Part shown: one piece after another, positions 16,942 through 25,765 of the stretch
Layout: every line of letters starts with the position of its first letter
Numbering within the stretch: position 1 is the stretch's first letter
Source: a bacterium EF100-94H03 bin56
GTDB lineage: Bacteria; Pseudomonadota; Alphaproteobacteria; SP197
NCBI GenBank assembly: GCA_002238685.1
Contig: MPMV01000002.1
Location: 62,001-126,000 of the forward strand
DNA length: 64,000 nt
Reading direction: 5' to 3'
Made by a program: the position numbers and the translations under genes
The notes under the pieces: model-generated
Seen by the model: the letters and a program-made list of their open reading frames with translations, nothing else
Database searches by the model: none
Told to the model about the DNA's origin: nothing

Positions 16942-17565
16942 ATGTCACCTCAACCAGCCAAGCAGCGTGACAGGGCCCTGCACCTCTTCGGTCAGGGGGG
17001 GCTGGTGCGCATGCCCGATCTGCGCGACGCCGGCGTCGGACCCGAGACGGTTGCCCGCCTGGTTCGGGACGGGACTGTCGTCCGTGTCGCCCGGGGCCTC
17101 TACGAACTGGCCGACACGATTCCGGATACCCGGCGCAGCCTCGCGGAAGCCTCGGCTCTCGTGCCAAAGGGCGTGATCTGCCTGACATCCGCGCTGCAGT
17201 TTCACGAACTGACTCTCCAAATGCCCTCATCCGTCTGGATCGCCATCGATCGCGCCGGGTGGAAGCCCAGGGTCGATTACCCCCCGGTTCGCTTCGTGCG
17301 GTTCAGCAGCCACGCCCTTGCGGGAGAGGTGAAGCGGCATCTCATCGAGGGTATTGAGGTCCCTGTATTCGAGCCCGCCAAGTCGATCGTCGACTGCTTC
17401 CGGTATCGCAACAAGATCGGACTCGACATCGCGCTGGAAGGGCTCCTCAAGGGACTCCGCGGCGGGCGCGTCACACCCGACCAGCTCTGGGAATTCGCTC
17501 GCACGGCGCGTGTCTGGTCCGTGATGCGGCCCTATGTGGAAGCGATGGTCGCAGATGGCGCGTGA
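16942..17565 (+). CDS. AbiEi-like antitoxin/transcriptional regulator
   Basis: The protein resembles AbiEi, the antitoxin of type IV toxin-antitoxin/abortive-infection modules. A winged-helix domain at the N-terminus (FGQGGLVRMPDLRDAGV, then VARLVRDGTVVRVARGLYEL) is followed by the AbiEi C-terminal domain with EASALVPKGVICLTSALQFH and VFEPAKSIVDCFRYRNKIG. AbiEi binds its own promoter and counteracts the nucleotidyltransferase without direct contact. The frame is open from a TTG at 16921, but the ATG at 16942 fits the predicted transcript start. The stop overlaps the start of the toxin gene, the standard arrangement. Length (207 residues) is normal. Confidence 0.85.
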   Translation: MSPQPAKQRDRALHLFGQGGLVRMPDLRDAGVGPETVARLVRDGTVVRVARGLYELADTIPDTRRSLAEASALVPKGVICLTSALQFHELTLQMPSSVWIAIDRAGWKPRVDYPPVRFVRFSSHALAGEVKRHLIEGIEVPVFEPAKSIVDCFRYRNKIGLDIALEGLLKGLRGGRVTPDQLWEFARTARVWSVMRPYVEAMVADGA

Positions 17566-18466
17566 GCTTCGCAATATCGGCGCCTCTGTACGCGCCCGAT
17601 TGCTTGCGCGAGCCCGCGTTGAAAACACCGATTTTCAGATTCTCCTTACCCGCTACGCGCTTGAGCGATTGCTCTACCGCCTCGGCGTCTCCGACCAGCG
17701 CGAGCGGTTTGTCCTGAAGGGTGCAATGCTCTTCACCGTCTGGCAGGACGATCCCTTCCGTCCGACCCGGGACCTCGACTTGCTGGGTCATGGCGATCCC
17801 GATCCCGCAATCGTGGCGGCAAACATTCGCTCCATCTGCTCTGCGGAGGCACCTGACGATGGAGTCGTCTTCGACGTTGCAGGCGTCGACGCCGCTCCAA
17901 TCCGCAGCGAAGACGAATATCCCGGTGTGCGCGTCAGAACCGGCGCGACCATTGCCGGCGCGCGCCTGCCCATCCAGATCGATGTCGGTTTTGGCGACGT
18001 TATCACGCCCGAGCTAATCGAGATCGAATACCCCACCCTTCTCGACGCGCCCGCGCCCATCCTGCGCGCTTATCCGCCTGAAACCGTCGTCGCCGAGAAG
18101 ACTCAAGCGATCGTCTCGCTCGGCATCGCGAACAGCCGCATGAAGGACTTCTACGACCTCTGGATGATCGCGCAGACGTTCACGTTCGAAGGCGACAACC
18201 TGGCGAACGCCATCCAGCAAACCTTCGAGCGACGCCGAACCCTCTTGCCTGAGCAAGTGCCTGTCGGTCTCAGTGATCGTTTTGCCCTTGAGCGGGAAGC
18301 CCAGTGGCGGGCCTTCCTGGCCCGCGACCGGCTCGCAACAGCGTCCGATTCACTCGTCCAGGTCGTCAATGATCTGCGCATTTTCCTGCAGCCTGTGTTG
18401 GCCCGCACAGAGGTTGCATCATGGCCTCCAGGAGGCCCCTGGACGCTCCTGGAGGTTGCCCCGTGA
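17555..18466 (+). CDS. AbiEii-like nucleotidyltransferase toxin
   Basis: This is the toxin partner of the module: a DUF1814/AbiEii nucleotidyltransferase of about 303 residues. Family members add nucleotides to tRNA acceptor stems and stall growth. The catalytic block KGAMLF...TRDLDLLG is present near residues 49-71, with the paired aspartates of the minimal nucleotidyltransferase fold. The AEKTQAIVSLG and SRMKDFYDLWMIAQ blocks of the C-terminal helical part are also intact. I use the ATG at 17555 (MARELRN), which overlaps the antitoxin stop by 11 bases. Both genes look complete, so the module may be active. Confidence 0.85.
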   Translation: MARELRNIGASVRARLLARARVENTDFQILLTRYALERLLYRLGVSDQRERFVLKGAMLFTVWQDDPFRPTRDLDLLGHGDPDPAIVAANIRSICSAEAPDDGVVFDVAGVDAAPIRSEDEYPGVRVRTGATIAGARLPIQIDVGFGDVITPELIEIEYPTLLDAPAPILRAYPPETVVAEKTQAIVSLGIANSRMKDFYDLWMIAQTFTFEGDNLANAIQQTFERRRTLLPEQVPVGLSDRFALEREAQWRAFLARDRLATASDSLVQVVNDLRIFLQPVLARTEVASWPPGGPWTLLEVAP

Positions 18467-19717
18467 CTTCGCAGCCCCCAAGCAAACGACCAGAGTCAGG
18501 GGTTGATCCCCGCGAAGTTCTTTTCAGGAGCCCTTCGACCCTCACGGCAACCCGCTCTCCGGCCTCACGCACCAATTCCCGGGCGAGATGCGCGTGGCGC
18601 GCGGTCGTCTTCACCTCGCTGTAGTCGAACATCCTGCCGAGCGCCAGCGCCCGGGATGCGAAGGAATAATGGCGGCAGTCATGCAGGCGCATGTCCTCCA
18701 GCCCGGCGCGTTCCCGGATTGTCGCCCAACGGGATTGCAGGTTTGACATGGGTTCGCACCCCGCGCGCCCACAATGACATGGGGGTTGCCGTCTACCCGC
18801 GGGATACGCCCCAACAGCTCGACGGCGGCCGGTGACATCTGCACCGTCCGGGGGCCAGTCTTCGTGTCGGGGAGCCGCATCTCGCCGGACTTCAGGTCGA
18901 CATGGCCCCAGTGCAAGTTGACGATCTCGTTCTTGCGGCAGCCGGACCGCCATCGCGGCGTACATCCTGGCGCCTCCCTTTTCCTTTGCCTCGTCCAGCG
19001 CCCATCCGAGACGCTGGAACTCCTCGTCGGTCAGGAAGCCCTCGTGGCGGCGAGGCCGGTTCATCGCGATCTGTCGGCAGGGGTTGCTGCCCTCCGGGAT
19101 GGTCTCCCGCTCGTCGGCCGCGCGATAAATCCGGAACAACACGTCGACCGCCTTGTTGGCCGCCACGGGCGTGTCGCGCAGCGAATGATGGAACGCCGAC
19201 ACCGCCGCATGATCAATCGACAGCGCCGGCTTGCGCTCGAGCGCCGGCAGGATGTGGTTGTCGATCGAGCTGCGGTAGGTCCTCGCCGATCTCGGCTGCA
19301 GGCGCACCTCGACCACCTCCTTGAGATAGGCCTCCACCAGCTCGCCCACCATCGGCCCTTTCGCCGGCGTCATGGCCTCCTGCTCGGGGACAGGCTCCTC
19401 GCCGGCCTTGATCCGGGAGATGATCTGCGCCACCCAGCGGCGCCTCCTCCGGCGCAATGACTCCGACGCGCCCGATGGTCACGCGCGTGTGGTGCGGGCC
19501 GCCCGCGCGTGTCTGCAAAAGCAAAAGTTTTTTGTGACAACGAGTTATGGTCTCCAAGAGCACCCAAGTTCCCACTCCGCTCCCGTCTGTCCTGATGGTT
19601 CGGAAAGGTGAGTCTGACTTTGTCGAGTCTCAGGAATTGACGCGATCACTCGCAAAGTAAGTTGCCGCCCGGATTCAATCGATGCTGTGAGGTCGGCCAA
19701 CACGACAATGGGCGATC
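18467..19717. other. Gap occupied by a dead integrase
   Basis: Apart from the broken integrase (about 18470-19545) I see no gene. The remaining 170 bases next to the acetate kinase gene show nothing recognisable. Confidence 0.6.
18470..19545 (-). pseudogene. Tyrosine recombinase (phage-type integrase), multiply frameshifted
   Basis: The minus strand encodes a whole integrase in pieces. The N-terminal piece (HHTRVTIGRVGVIAPEEA) is in one frame, and the core-binding domain (ARTYRSSIDNHILPALERKP) in a second. The start of the catalytic domain (LHWGHVDLKSGEMRLPDTKT) needs a shift out, and LEDMRLHDCRHYSFASRALA needs a shift back. The box-II H-x-x-R is still visible in LHDCRHYS. The nucleophile Tyr of the usual TTARYAHLA is His here (codon 18594-18596). 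Three frameshifts plus loss of the catalytic Tyr make it inactive. It probably brought in or once mobilised the AbiE genes beside it. Confidence 0.78.
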
Positions 19718-20890
19718 TCAAGACGGGCGCGGCATTGTCCCGGAACGCACACATGCCAACGCGCTCGCGGCGATGACGCGTTCCTCGTCCGTGGCGATGA
19801 CGTGGGCGGAGGGGTGACCACGGGTGATGGTCGGCGCATGACGCCCGTTGGCGACGTCGTCGAGATGCAGGCCGAGCCAGCCGAGAGATTCTACCACCGC
19901 CGCTCTCACCGGCGTTGCGTTCTCGCCGATGCCTCCGGTAAAGACGAGGGCGTCGAGGCCACCGGTGGCCGCCACGGCCGAGCCGATCTCGAGGACCAGC
20001 CGGTCGACGAACATCGCGACCGCGAGCGCCGCCTTCTCGTCCCTGCTTGCCAGCAGCGTGCGCATGTCCGGCGAGACACCCGAGACTCCCAGCAATCCCG
20101 ATTCACGATTGAACAGGCGGTCGACGGCCGCGGTATCACCATCGTGGCGTTCGACGAGCCACAGCACCGCGCCCGGATCGAGCCTGCCTGGCCGCCGCCC
20201 CATCACCAGCCCGTCAAGAGGCGTGAATCCCATCGACGTGAAGACCGAGGCGCCATCGATGAGACCGGCAAGGCTGCAACCGTTGCCGAGATGGCAGATC
20301 ACCGTCCGCGGAGGGACCGTACCGCCGGTGACTTCAGGCAGTCTGGCAACGATGGACTGGTAGGAAAGGCCATGGAATCCGAAGCGCCGCAACCCTTCGG
20401 CGGCAAAGCGCTCCGGCAGCGCCATCAGCTGGCGCACCTCGGGAAGGGTGTGGTGGAAGGCGGTATCGAAGCACGCGACCTGGGGCACCCGGGGCAGCGC
20501 CTTCGCAAGTGCCCTGATCCCGGCGAGGTTGTGCGGCTGGTGGGAGGGCGCCAGGGCTGACAGCCCCTCGATTTCACCGGCAACCGCCGCGTTGACGAGC
20601 GCCGGCTCGGAAAAGCGCGTCCCGCCATGAACCACGCGGTGGCCGGCCGCCACGAGGCGTCCGGTTCGGGGCAGGATGACCGTATCGAGGAGATATCCGA
20701 TGATGAGTTCATGGCCGGCGAGCCCATGGGGCAGGGGGTCACCGGGCCGGCCGTCGAGCAGCAAACTCGGCTCGAGTCCTTCGGCGACATTTTCCACCTG
20801 GCCCCGGAACAGGGGCACGAGATCATTCCCGAAGACAGCAAAGCGGACAGACGACGACCCGCAGTTGAGCGCCAGCACGTGTCCCGTCAT
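19718..20890 (-). CDS. ackA: Acetate kinase
   Basis: This 390-residue ASKHA-fold kinase converts acetyl phosphate and ADP to acetate and ATP. It has the N-terminal signature LNCGSSSVRFAVF, the substrate block AAGHRVVHGG, FDTAFHHTLP, the phosphate-2 loop HLGNGCSLAGL and TGGIGENA near the C-terminus. It is divergent from xsc across 94 bases. Xsc releases acetyl phosphate, so this kinase would turn each sulfonate-derived C2 unit directly into ATP plus acetate, in place of the phosphotransacetylase often found with xsc. The C-terminal half is close to the usual length and no motif is missing. Confidence 0.92.
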   Translation of the reverse strand: MTGHVLALNCGSSSVRFAVFGNDLVPLFRGQVENVAEGLEPSLLLDGRPGDPLPHGLAGHELIIGYLLDTVILPRTGRLVAAGHRVVHGGTRFSEPALVNAAVAGEIEGLSALAPSHQPHNLAGIRALAKALPRVPQVACFDTAFHHTLPEVRQLMALPERFAAEGLRRFGFHGLSYQSIVARLPEVTGGTVPPRTVICHLGNGCSLAGLIDGASVFTSMGFTPLDGLVMGRRPGRLDPGAVLWLVERHDGDTAAVDRLFNRESGLLGVSGVSPDMRTLLASRDEKAALAVAMFVDRLVLEIGSAVAATGGLDALVFTGGIGENATPVRAAVVESLGWLGLHLDDVANGRHAPTITRGHPSAHVIATDEERVIAASALACVRSGTMPRPS

Positions 20891-20984
20891 GGTCGGTTGG
20901 TCCCTCGCCGGTGGCCATCATCTTGCGGTTGTCTTCCCTTGCGGTCTACAACGTCCCTGACACTCCGGCAAAGGTTGGCTCACC

Positions 20985-22754
20985 ATGAAAATGACCACGG
21001 AAGAAGCCTTCGTGAAGGTGCTGCAAGGGCACGGCATCCGGCACTGCTTCGGGATCATCGGGTCCGCGTTCATGCCGATCTCCGATCTCTTCCCCAGGGC
21101 CGGGATCACCTTCTGGGATGTCGCCCATGAGGCGAACGCGGGGTTCATGTGCGATGGCTACACCCGAGCCTGCGGCGAAATCGCGATGTGCATCGGCCAG
21201 AACGGCCCCGGCATCACCAATCTCGTCACGCCTGTGAAAACGGCCTACTGGAACCACACGCCCATGCTCCTCGTCACTCCCCAGGCGGCCAACCGGACGA
21301 TCGGCCAGGGCGGTTTCCAGGAAGTTCCGCAGATGGCCCTCTTTGAGGACATGGTCTGCTACCAGGAAGAGGTCCGCGATGCATCGCGCATCGCGGAAGT
21401 TCTCAACCGGGTGATCGAACAGGCGTTGCGGCGCTCGGCGCCGGCCCAGATCAACGTGCCGCGCGACATCTGGACTGCCGAGGTCGATATCGAGCTTCCC
21501 GTCACAGTGGAACTCGAACGCCAGGGCGGCGGCGAAAAATCGATCGCCGAGGCGGCGCGCCTCCTGTCGCAGGCGAGGTTTCCGGTGATCCTCTCCGGCG
21601 CCGGCGTCGTCATCGGCGGGGCCATCGACGACTGCGTCCGTCTGGCCGAACGCCTCTCGGCGCCGGTCTGTTCGGGCTACCAGCACAACGACAGTTTTCC
21701 AGGATCCCATCCGCTGGCCGTCGGCCCCCTCGGCTACAACGGTTCGCGGGCGGCGATGGAACTCATCGCGCAGGCCGATGTCGTTCTGGCTCTCGGAACG
21801 CGCCTCAATCCCTTCTCGACGCTGCCGGCCTACGGCATCGACTACTGGCCCAAGGATGCGGCCGTCATACAGGTCGACATGAACCCCGACCGCATCGGCC
21901 TCACCAAGAAGGTCAGCGTGGGTATCTGCGGCGATGCCGGGATCGTGGCACGCGACATCCTCGGCCATCTCTCACCCGGGGCCGGATCAAAGGGCCGCGA
22001 CGAGAGGAAGGCGCTGATCCACCAGACCCGATCGGCATGGCTGCAGGAACTCGCCGGCATGGATCATGAGGACGACGACCCGGGAACCTCGTGGAACGCC
22101 GATGCGCGGACACGCGAACCACAGAGAATGTCGGCACGCATGGCCTGGCGGGCGATCCAGGCGGGCCTGCCTGGGGATGCCATCATCTCCACCGATATCG
22201 GCAACAACTGCGCCGTCGGCAATGCCTACCCGACCTTCGAGGAGGGCAGGAAGTACCTCTCTCCTGGCCTCTTCGGACCCTGCGGGTACGGATTCCCGGC
22301 CATTCTCGGGGCCAAGATCGGCTGTCCCGACGTGCCGGTCGTCGGCTTTGCCGGCGACGGCGCCTTCGGCATCTCCATGAACGAGATGACGTCTTGCGGC
22401 CGCGATGACTGGCCCGCCATCACCATGGTGGTTTTCCGCAACTACCAGTGGGGCGCGGAAAAGCGCAACACGACACTGTGGTACGACAACAACTTCGTCG
22501 GCACGGAACTCAACCCCGGCCTCTCCTATGCCAGGGTGGCCGAGGGATGCGGCCTCAAGGGTGTCGAGGTGGCGACCATGGAAGAACTCACCGATGCCAT
22601 CAGGCAGGGTTGCGCAGCCCAGCACGACGGCGTCACCACCTTCATCGAGGTGCTGCTCAACCAGGAACTCGGTGAACCCTTCCGCCGCGATGCCATGAAG
22701 AAACCGGTCGTGGTCGCCGGCATCGACGCCAACGACATGCTGGCGATGGGATGA
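20985..22754 (+). CDS. xsc: Sulfoacetaldehyde acetyltransferase
   Basis: This TPP enzyme (589 residues) cleaves sulfoacetaldehyde with phosphate to sulfite and acetyl phosphate, the desulfonation step of taurine, isethionate and sulfoacetate degradation. It opens with MKMTTEEAFVKVLQGHGI, a start typical of Xsc. It also has the catalytic-Glu region AHEANAGFM, GQNGPGITNLVTPVKTAYWN and IGQGGFQEV, which distinguish Xsc from acetolactate synthase. The TPP/Mg motif begins GDGAFGISMNEM. The ATG at 20985 is the only sensible start. Neither a sulfonate dehydrogenase/transaminase nor a sulfite exporter lies in the window, so upstream steps are encoded elsewhere or by the neighbouring ureohydrolase operon. 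Confidence 0.93.
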   Translation: MKMTTEEAFVKVLQGHGIRHCFGIIGSAFMPISDLFPRAGITFWDVAHEANAGFMCDGYTRACGEIAMCIGQNGPGITNLVTPVKTAYWNHTPMLLVTPQAANRTIGQGGFQEVPQMALFEDMVCYQEEVRDASRIAEVLNRVIEQALRRSAPAQINVPRDIWTAEVDIELPVTVELERQGGGEKSIAEAARLLSQARFPVILSGAGVVIGGAIDDCVRLAERLSAPVCSGYQHNDSFPGSHPLAVGPLGYNGSRAAMELIAQADVVLALGTRLNPFSTLPAYGIDYWPKDAAVIQVDMNPDRIGLTKKVSVGICGDAGIVARDILGHLSPGAGSKGRDERKALIHQTRSAWLQELAGMDHEDDDPGTSWNADARTREPQRMSARMAWRAIQAGLPGDAIISTDIGNNCAVGNAYPTFEEGRKYLSPGLFGPCGYGFPAILGAKIGCPDVPVVGFAGDGAFGISMNEMTSCGRDDWPAITMVVFRNYQWGAEKRNTTLWYDNNFVGTELNPGLSYARVAEGCGLKGVEVATMEELTDAIRQGCAAQHDGVTTFIEVLLNQELGEPFRRDAMKKPVVVAGIDANDMLAMG

Positions 22755-22764
22755 GGAATTCCGT

Positions 22765-23745
22765 TCAGCCGGATGACGACAGGAACACCGGCGAACGGGC
22801 CATGAGGCAGAGGAAATCCTGGGCCAGCGTGGCCCCGGCGAGAGCCGTGATCTCCCCGACATCGTAGATCGGCGCCACCTCCACCAGGTCGGCTCCGATC
22901 ACCGAGAGACCCGAGAGACCGCGCACGATCTCGCGTGCCTGGTGGGAGCTGAGACCGCCACAGACCGGCGTGCCCGTTCCCGGGGCAAAGGCCGGATCGA
23001 GGCAATCGATATCGAAGGTGAGATAGGCCTTCCTGTCGCCGACGATGCGGCGCACCTCCTCGACGACCGCATCGGTGCCGTGACGGTGAACGAAGGGGCC
23101 ATCGAAGATGTTGAACCCCATGGTGTCCGGATTGGGTGTTCTCAGGCCGATCTGCACCGATGTCGCGGGGTCGACATAGCCCTGGCGGGTGGCGTGCCAG
23201 AACATGGTGCCGTGATTGACGCCGTCCTCGTGCTCATCGGGCCAGGTGTCGGAATGGGCATCGAAGTGGATGAGCGACAACGGTTGACCGTGACGCCTGG
23301 CGTGGGCTTTCAGAAGGGGCCATGTGATGAAGTGATCGCCTCCCAGCGACAGCACCATGACGTCCTTCTCCAGCATCCACGCGACATAGTTCTCGATGGT
23401 TTCCGGAATGGTGGCCGGTCTGGAGAAGTCGAAGGGAAGATCCCCGTGATCGGCGATCCTCATCTCGGCCACGGGGTGGAAATCCCAGCCGTAGACCCGC
23501 CTCTCGAATGCAAGGCCTGTCGAAGCGGCGCGAATCCCGCGGGGGCCGAAGCGGGTTCCCGGACGGTTGGTCGTCGCCGTGTCGAAGGGGATGCCGAGCA
23601 CCGCGACGTCGACATCGTCGAGGTCCTTGCGGTAGGGCCGCCTCAGGAAACTCGTCACGCCGGCATAGGTGATTTCGTCGGGAAAGGCCCGGAGATCGTT
23701 CGCCGTGATAGCGTGGTCGCCTCTGAACATGTCTGACCCGGTCAT
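22765..23745 (-). CDS. Ureohydrolase-family amidinohydrolase (agmatinase-like)
   Basis: This binuclear-manganese ureohydrolase (about 326 residues) splits a guanidino compound into urea and an amine. Metal-binding motifs are intact: GGDHFITWPL, HFDAHSDTWPD and DIDCLDPAFAPG. The substrate-recognition region differs among agmatinase, guanidinobutyrase and related enzymes, and I cannot decide the substrate. I chose the ATG at 23745, which follows a GGAGG site; the frame is open to a GTG at 23781. It lies 111 bases downstream of the LIV-type permease operon on the same strand and ends 10 bases from the convergent xsc. The transporter may therefore import its substrate. Confidence 0.85.
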   Translation of the reverse strand: MTGSDMFRGDHAITANDLRAFPDEITYAGVTSFLRRPYRKDLDDVDVAVLGIPFDTATTNRPGTRFGPRGIRAASTGLAFERRVYGWDFHPVAEMRIADHGDLPFDFSRPATIPETIENYVAWMLEKDVMVLSLGGDHFITWPLLKAHARRHGQPLSLIHFDAHSDTWPDEHEDGVNHGTMFWHATRQGYVDPATSVQIGLRTPNPDTMGFNIFDGPFVHRHGTDAVVEEVRRIVGDRKAYLTFDIDCLDPAFAPGTGTPVCGGLSSHQAREIVRGLSGLSVIGADLVEVAPIYDVGEITALAGATLAQDFLCLMARSPVFLSSSG

Positions 23746-23855
23746 CGCCGTCACCCCCACCTCCGCGATTGAACGCCACACTTACATCCGTCCGTGCGGA
23801 CTGTCGAGAGAGGCCGGCGTGTGACGCAAGTCCGCCAACGGCCCCGGGTCGGTTC

Positions 23856-24881
23856 TCAAGGGCCCCGTGAGCGGCGGCGGAACAGGTAGTAGCCGACCTC
23901 GCGGGAGGGACATATTCCGCCCGGACGCAGGGCAAGGACGGCGATCATCGCCACGGCGAGTGTCAGCTCGGTCATTCCCACGAGGGGTTCCGAGAGGACG
24001 TCGGCACGGTTGATGGCTCCTTCGAGCGATCGCAGGCCCTCGAAACTCGCCGTGACGACCAGCACGCCGACCACGGCGCCGGTCACCGTTCTCGGTCCAC
24101 CGATGACCAGCATGGCGAGAATCACGAAGGTCTCCTTCAGCCACAGCTGCTTGGGCGAGAAGGAGGTGATGAAATGGCCCCAGAGCGCGCCACCGATGCC
24201 GGCAAGCAGCGCGGAGACGATGAAGGCCTGCCAGCGGAGCCTCGGAATGTGCGCTCCCAGCGAGGCGGCCGCGATTTCATCATCCCGGCTCGCACGAAGA
24301 AGCCGGCCGACCCGCGACTCCTTGAAGAGCAGAGCGGCCAGCACGGCCACGATCGCGACGCCCGCGGCAAGCGGCAGCGTCGTTCCCTTCGGTATCCCGA
24401 ACAGGGTGCGCGGACCGTTGGTCACATCGCTCCAGTGGTACATGATCGTGTGCAGCACGACGAAGAGTGCGAAGGACGTGATGACGGCCGCGGCGTCCGA
24501 CAGACGCATGAGCGGGTAGACGGCCAGCGCCGCAACGAGGGCCGCAGCCAGTCCCCCGAGGGCCATTCCGACGACAGGAAGCATCGCCACGTCGGCGAGG
24601 AACGGGTAGAGATTCGGCAGCGCCATGCCCTTCATCTGCACCGGGATGGTGAGGACCGCCGAGGTATAGGCGCCGACCCCCATGAACCCCACATGGGCAA
24701 AGGAGAGAATGCCGGAATTCCCCATGAAGATCTGCAGGCCGACCACGAGCACCATCGAGATGCACAGGTTGGTCGTGATACGCAGCAGAAGCCGGTCGCC
24801 CACGAGGTCCGCCGCCACGGCAACGAGGACTATCACCCCGCCAAGGAGCACGAACGTCAACCAGTTTCGTCGTGCCATCAT
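23856..24881 (-). CDS. Branched-chain-amino-acid-type ABC permease, LivM family
   Basis: This inner-membrane permease has about 341 residues and eight or more predicted helices. It contains the LivM block GNSGILSFAHVGFMGVGAYT and the ATPase-contact loop LRASRDDEIAAASLGAHI. The C-terminus LALRPGGICPSREVGYY is a usual tail of the family. The frame is open much further upstream, but that part is the antisense of LivH; the ATG at 24881 overlaps the LivH stop by four bases. It is the last transporter gene of the LIV-type operon, with the ureohydrolase gene following. LIV-type importers also carry amides, ureas and guanidino compounds. Confidence 0.9.
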   Translation of the reverse strand: MMARRNWLTFVLLGGVIVLVAVAADLVGDRLLLRITTNLCISMVLVVGLQIFMGNSGILSFAHVGFMGVGAYTSAVLTIPVQMKGMALPNLYPFLADVAMLPVVGMALGGLAAALVAALAVYPLMRLSDAAAVITSFALFVVLHTIMYHWSDVTNGPRTLFGIPKGTTLPLAAGVAIVAVLAALLFKESRVGRLLRASRDDEIAAASLGAHIPRLRWQAFIVSALLAGIGGALWGHFITSFSPKQLWLKETFVILAMLVIGGPRTVTGAVVGVLVVTASFEGLRSLEGAINRADVLSEPLVGMTELTLAVAMIAVLALRPGGICPSREVGYYLFRRRSRGP

Positions 24882-25765
24882 GTTCGCTGACCCGATGCCG
24901 GCCCGCGCACAATTCCCTCCGGACGCCACAGCAGGATCAGGATGACCAGCGAGAAGGTGAATGCGTCGCGGAACTTGAGAAGGTCCTGGGGAAGAGTGTA
25001 GTTCAGCGACGTGTCGATGAGCGCCAGCAGAAATCCGCCGAGCACCGCACCCTGCAGACTGCGCATGCCGCCTATGACCGTCGCGATGAAGGCGATCAGC
25101 AGGGGCTGAAGGCCGATCCCCGGCACGACGGTGCCGATCCGTCCGATCCAGAGGATGGCGACGGCCCCAGCCAGCAGGCCTGAAATCGCAAAGGCCGCCG
25201 AGATGATGAGATTGGCCGGAATGCCCATCATCCGCGCCATCCGGAAGTTCGTGGCCGCGGCCCGCATGGCGATACCCAGCGCCGTCGACCGCATGAGCCA
25301 GGAGAAGATCCCCAGCATGATCACCGCGACGGCGATCGTGATGAGGTTGCGAACCGGCGTGATGACGCCGGCGAATTCGACGGTGCGGGAGAACAGCTCC
25401 GGCAGCGGTACCGCGCGGGGCCTTGGCGAGATGAAGAGGAGTGCAGCGTTCTGCAACAGGGTCGAGAAGGCAAAGGACGTGATGAGGACGGCGGTGACGG
25501 ACTTGGCGCGCACGGGGCGGAACGCGAGATAATCCGTCGCAATCCCGGCAGCGACCGCCATGATCACGCCGCACGCCGCCATCGCGAGCCAGGGGAGTCC
25601 GGAGCCGCTGACGAGGAACATGGTGTAGCCGCTGACCATGATCAGTTCGCCATAAGCGAAGTTCACGAGGCGGAGGATCCCGTAGACGATGACGAGGCCG
25701 AGCGCCATCAGCGCGTAGGCTCCGCCGAGACTCAGGACATCCAGCACGAACTGTGCCGGGTTCAT
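24878..25765 (-). CDS. Branched-chain-amino-acid-type ABC permease, LivH family
   Basis: This is the partner membrane subunit (295 residues). It starts with LSLGGAYALMALGLVIVYGI and RLVNFAYGELIMVSGY, the canonical LivH opening. The ATPase-contact loop is GIAMRAAATNFRMARMMGI. The stretch VVPGIGLQPLLIAFIATVIG precedes the GGMRSLQGAVLGG motif. The C-terminal RPEGIVRG is typical. Its start overlaps the LivF stop by four bases, and its own stop overlaps LivM, so the permeases are translationally coupled. Confidence 0.9.
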   Translation of the reverse strand: MNPAQFVLDVLSLGGAYALMALGLVIVYGILRLVNFAYGELIMVSGYTMFLVSGSGLPWLAMAACGVIMAVAAGIATDYLAFRPVRAKSVTAVLITSFAFSTLLQNAALLFISPRPRAVPLPELFSRTVEFAGVITPVRNLITIAVAVIMLGIFSWLMRSTALGIAMRAAATNFRMARMMGIPANLIISAAFAISGLLAGAVAILWIGRIGTVVPGIGLQPLLIAFIATVIGGMRSLQGAVLGGFLLALIDTSLNYTLPQDLLKFRDAFTFSLVILILLWRPEGIVRGPASGQRT

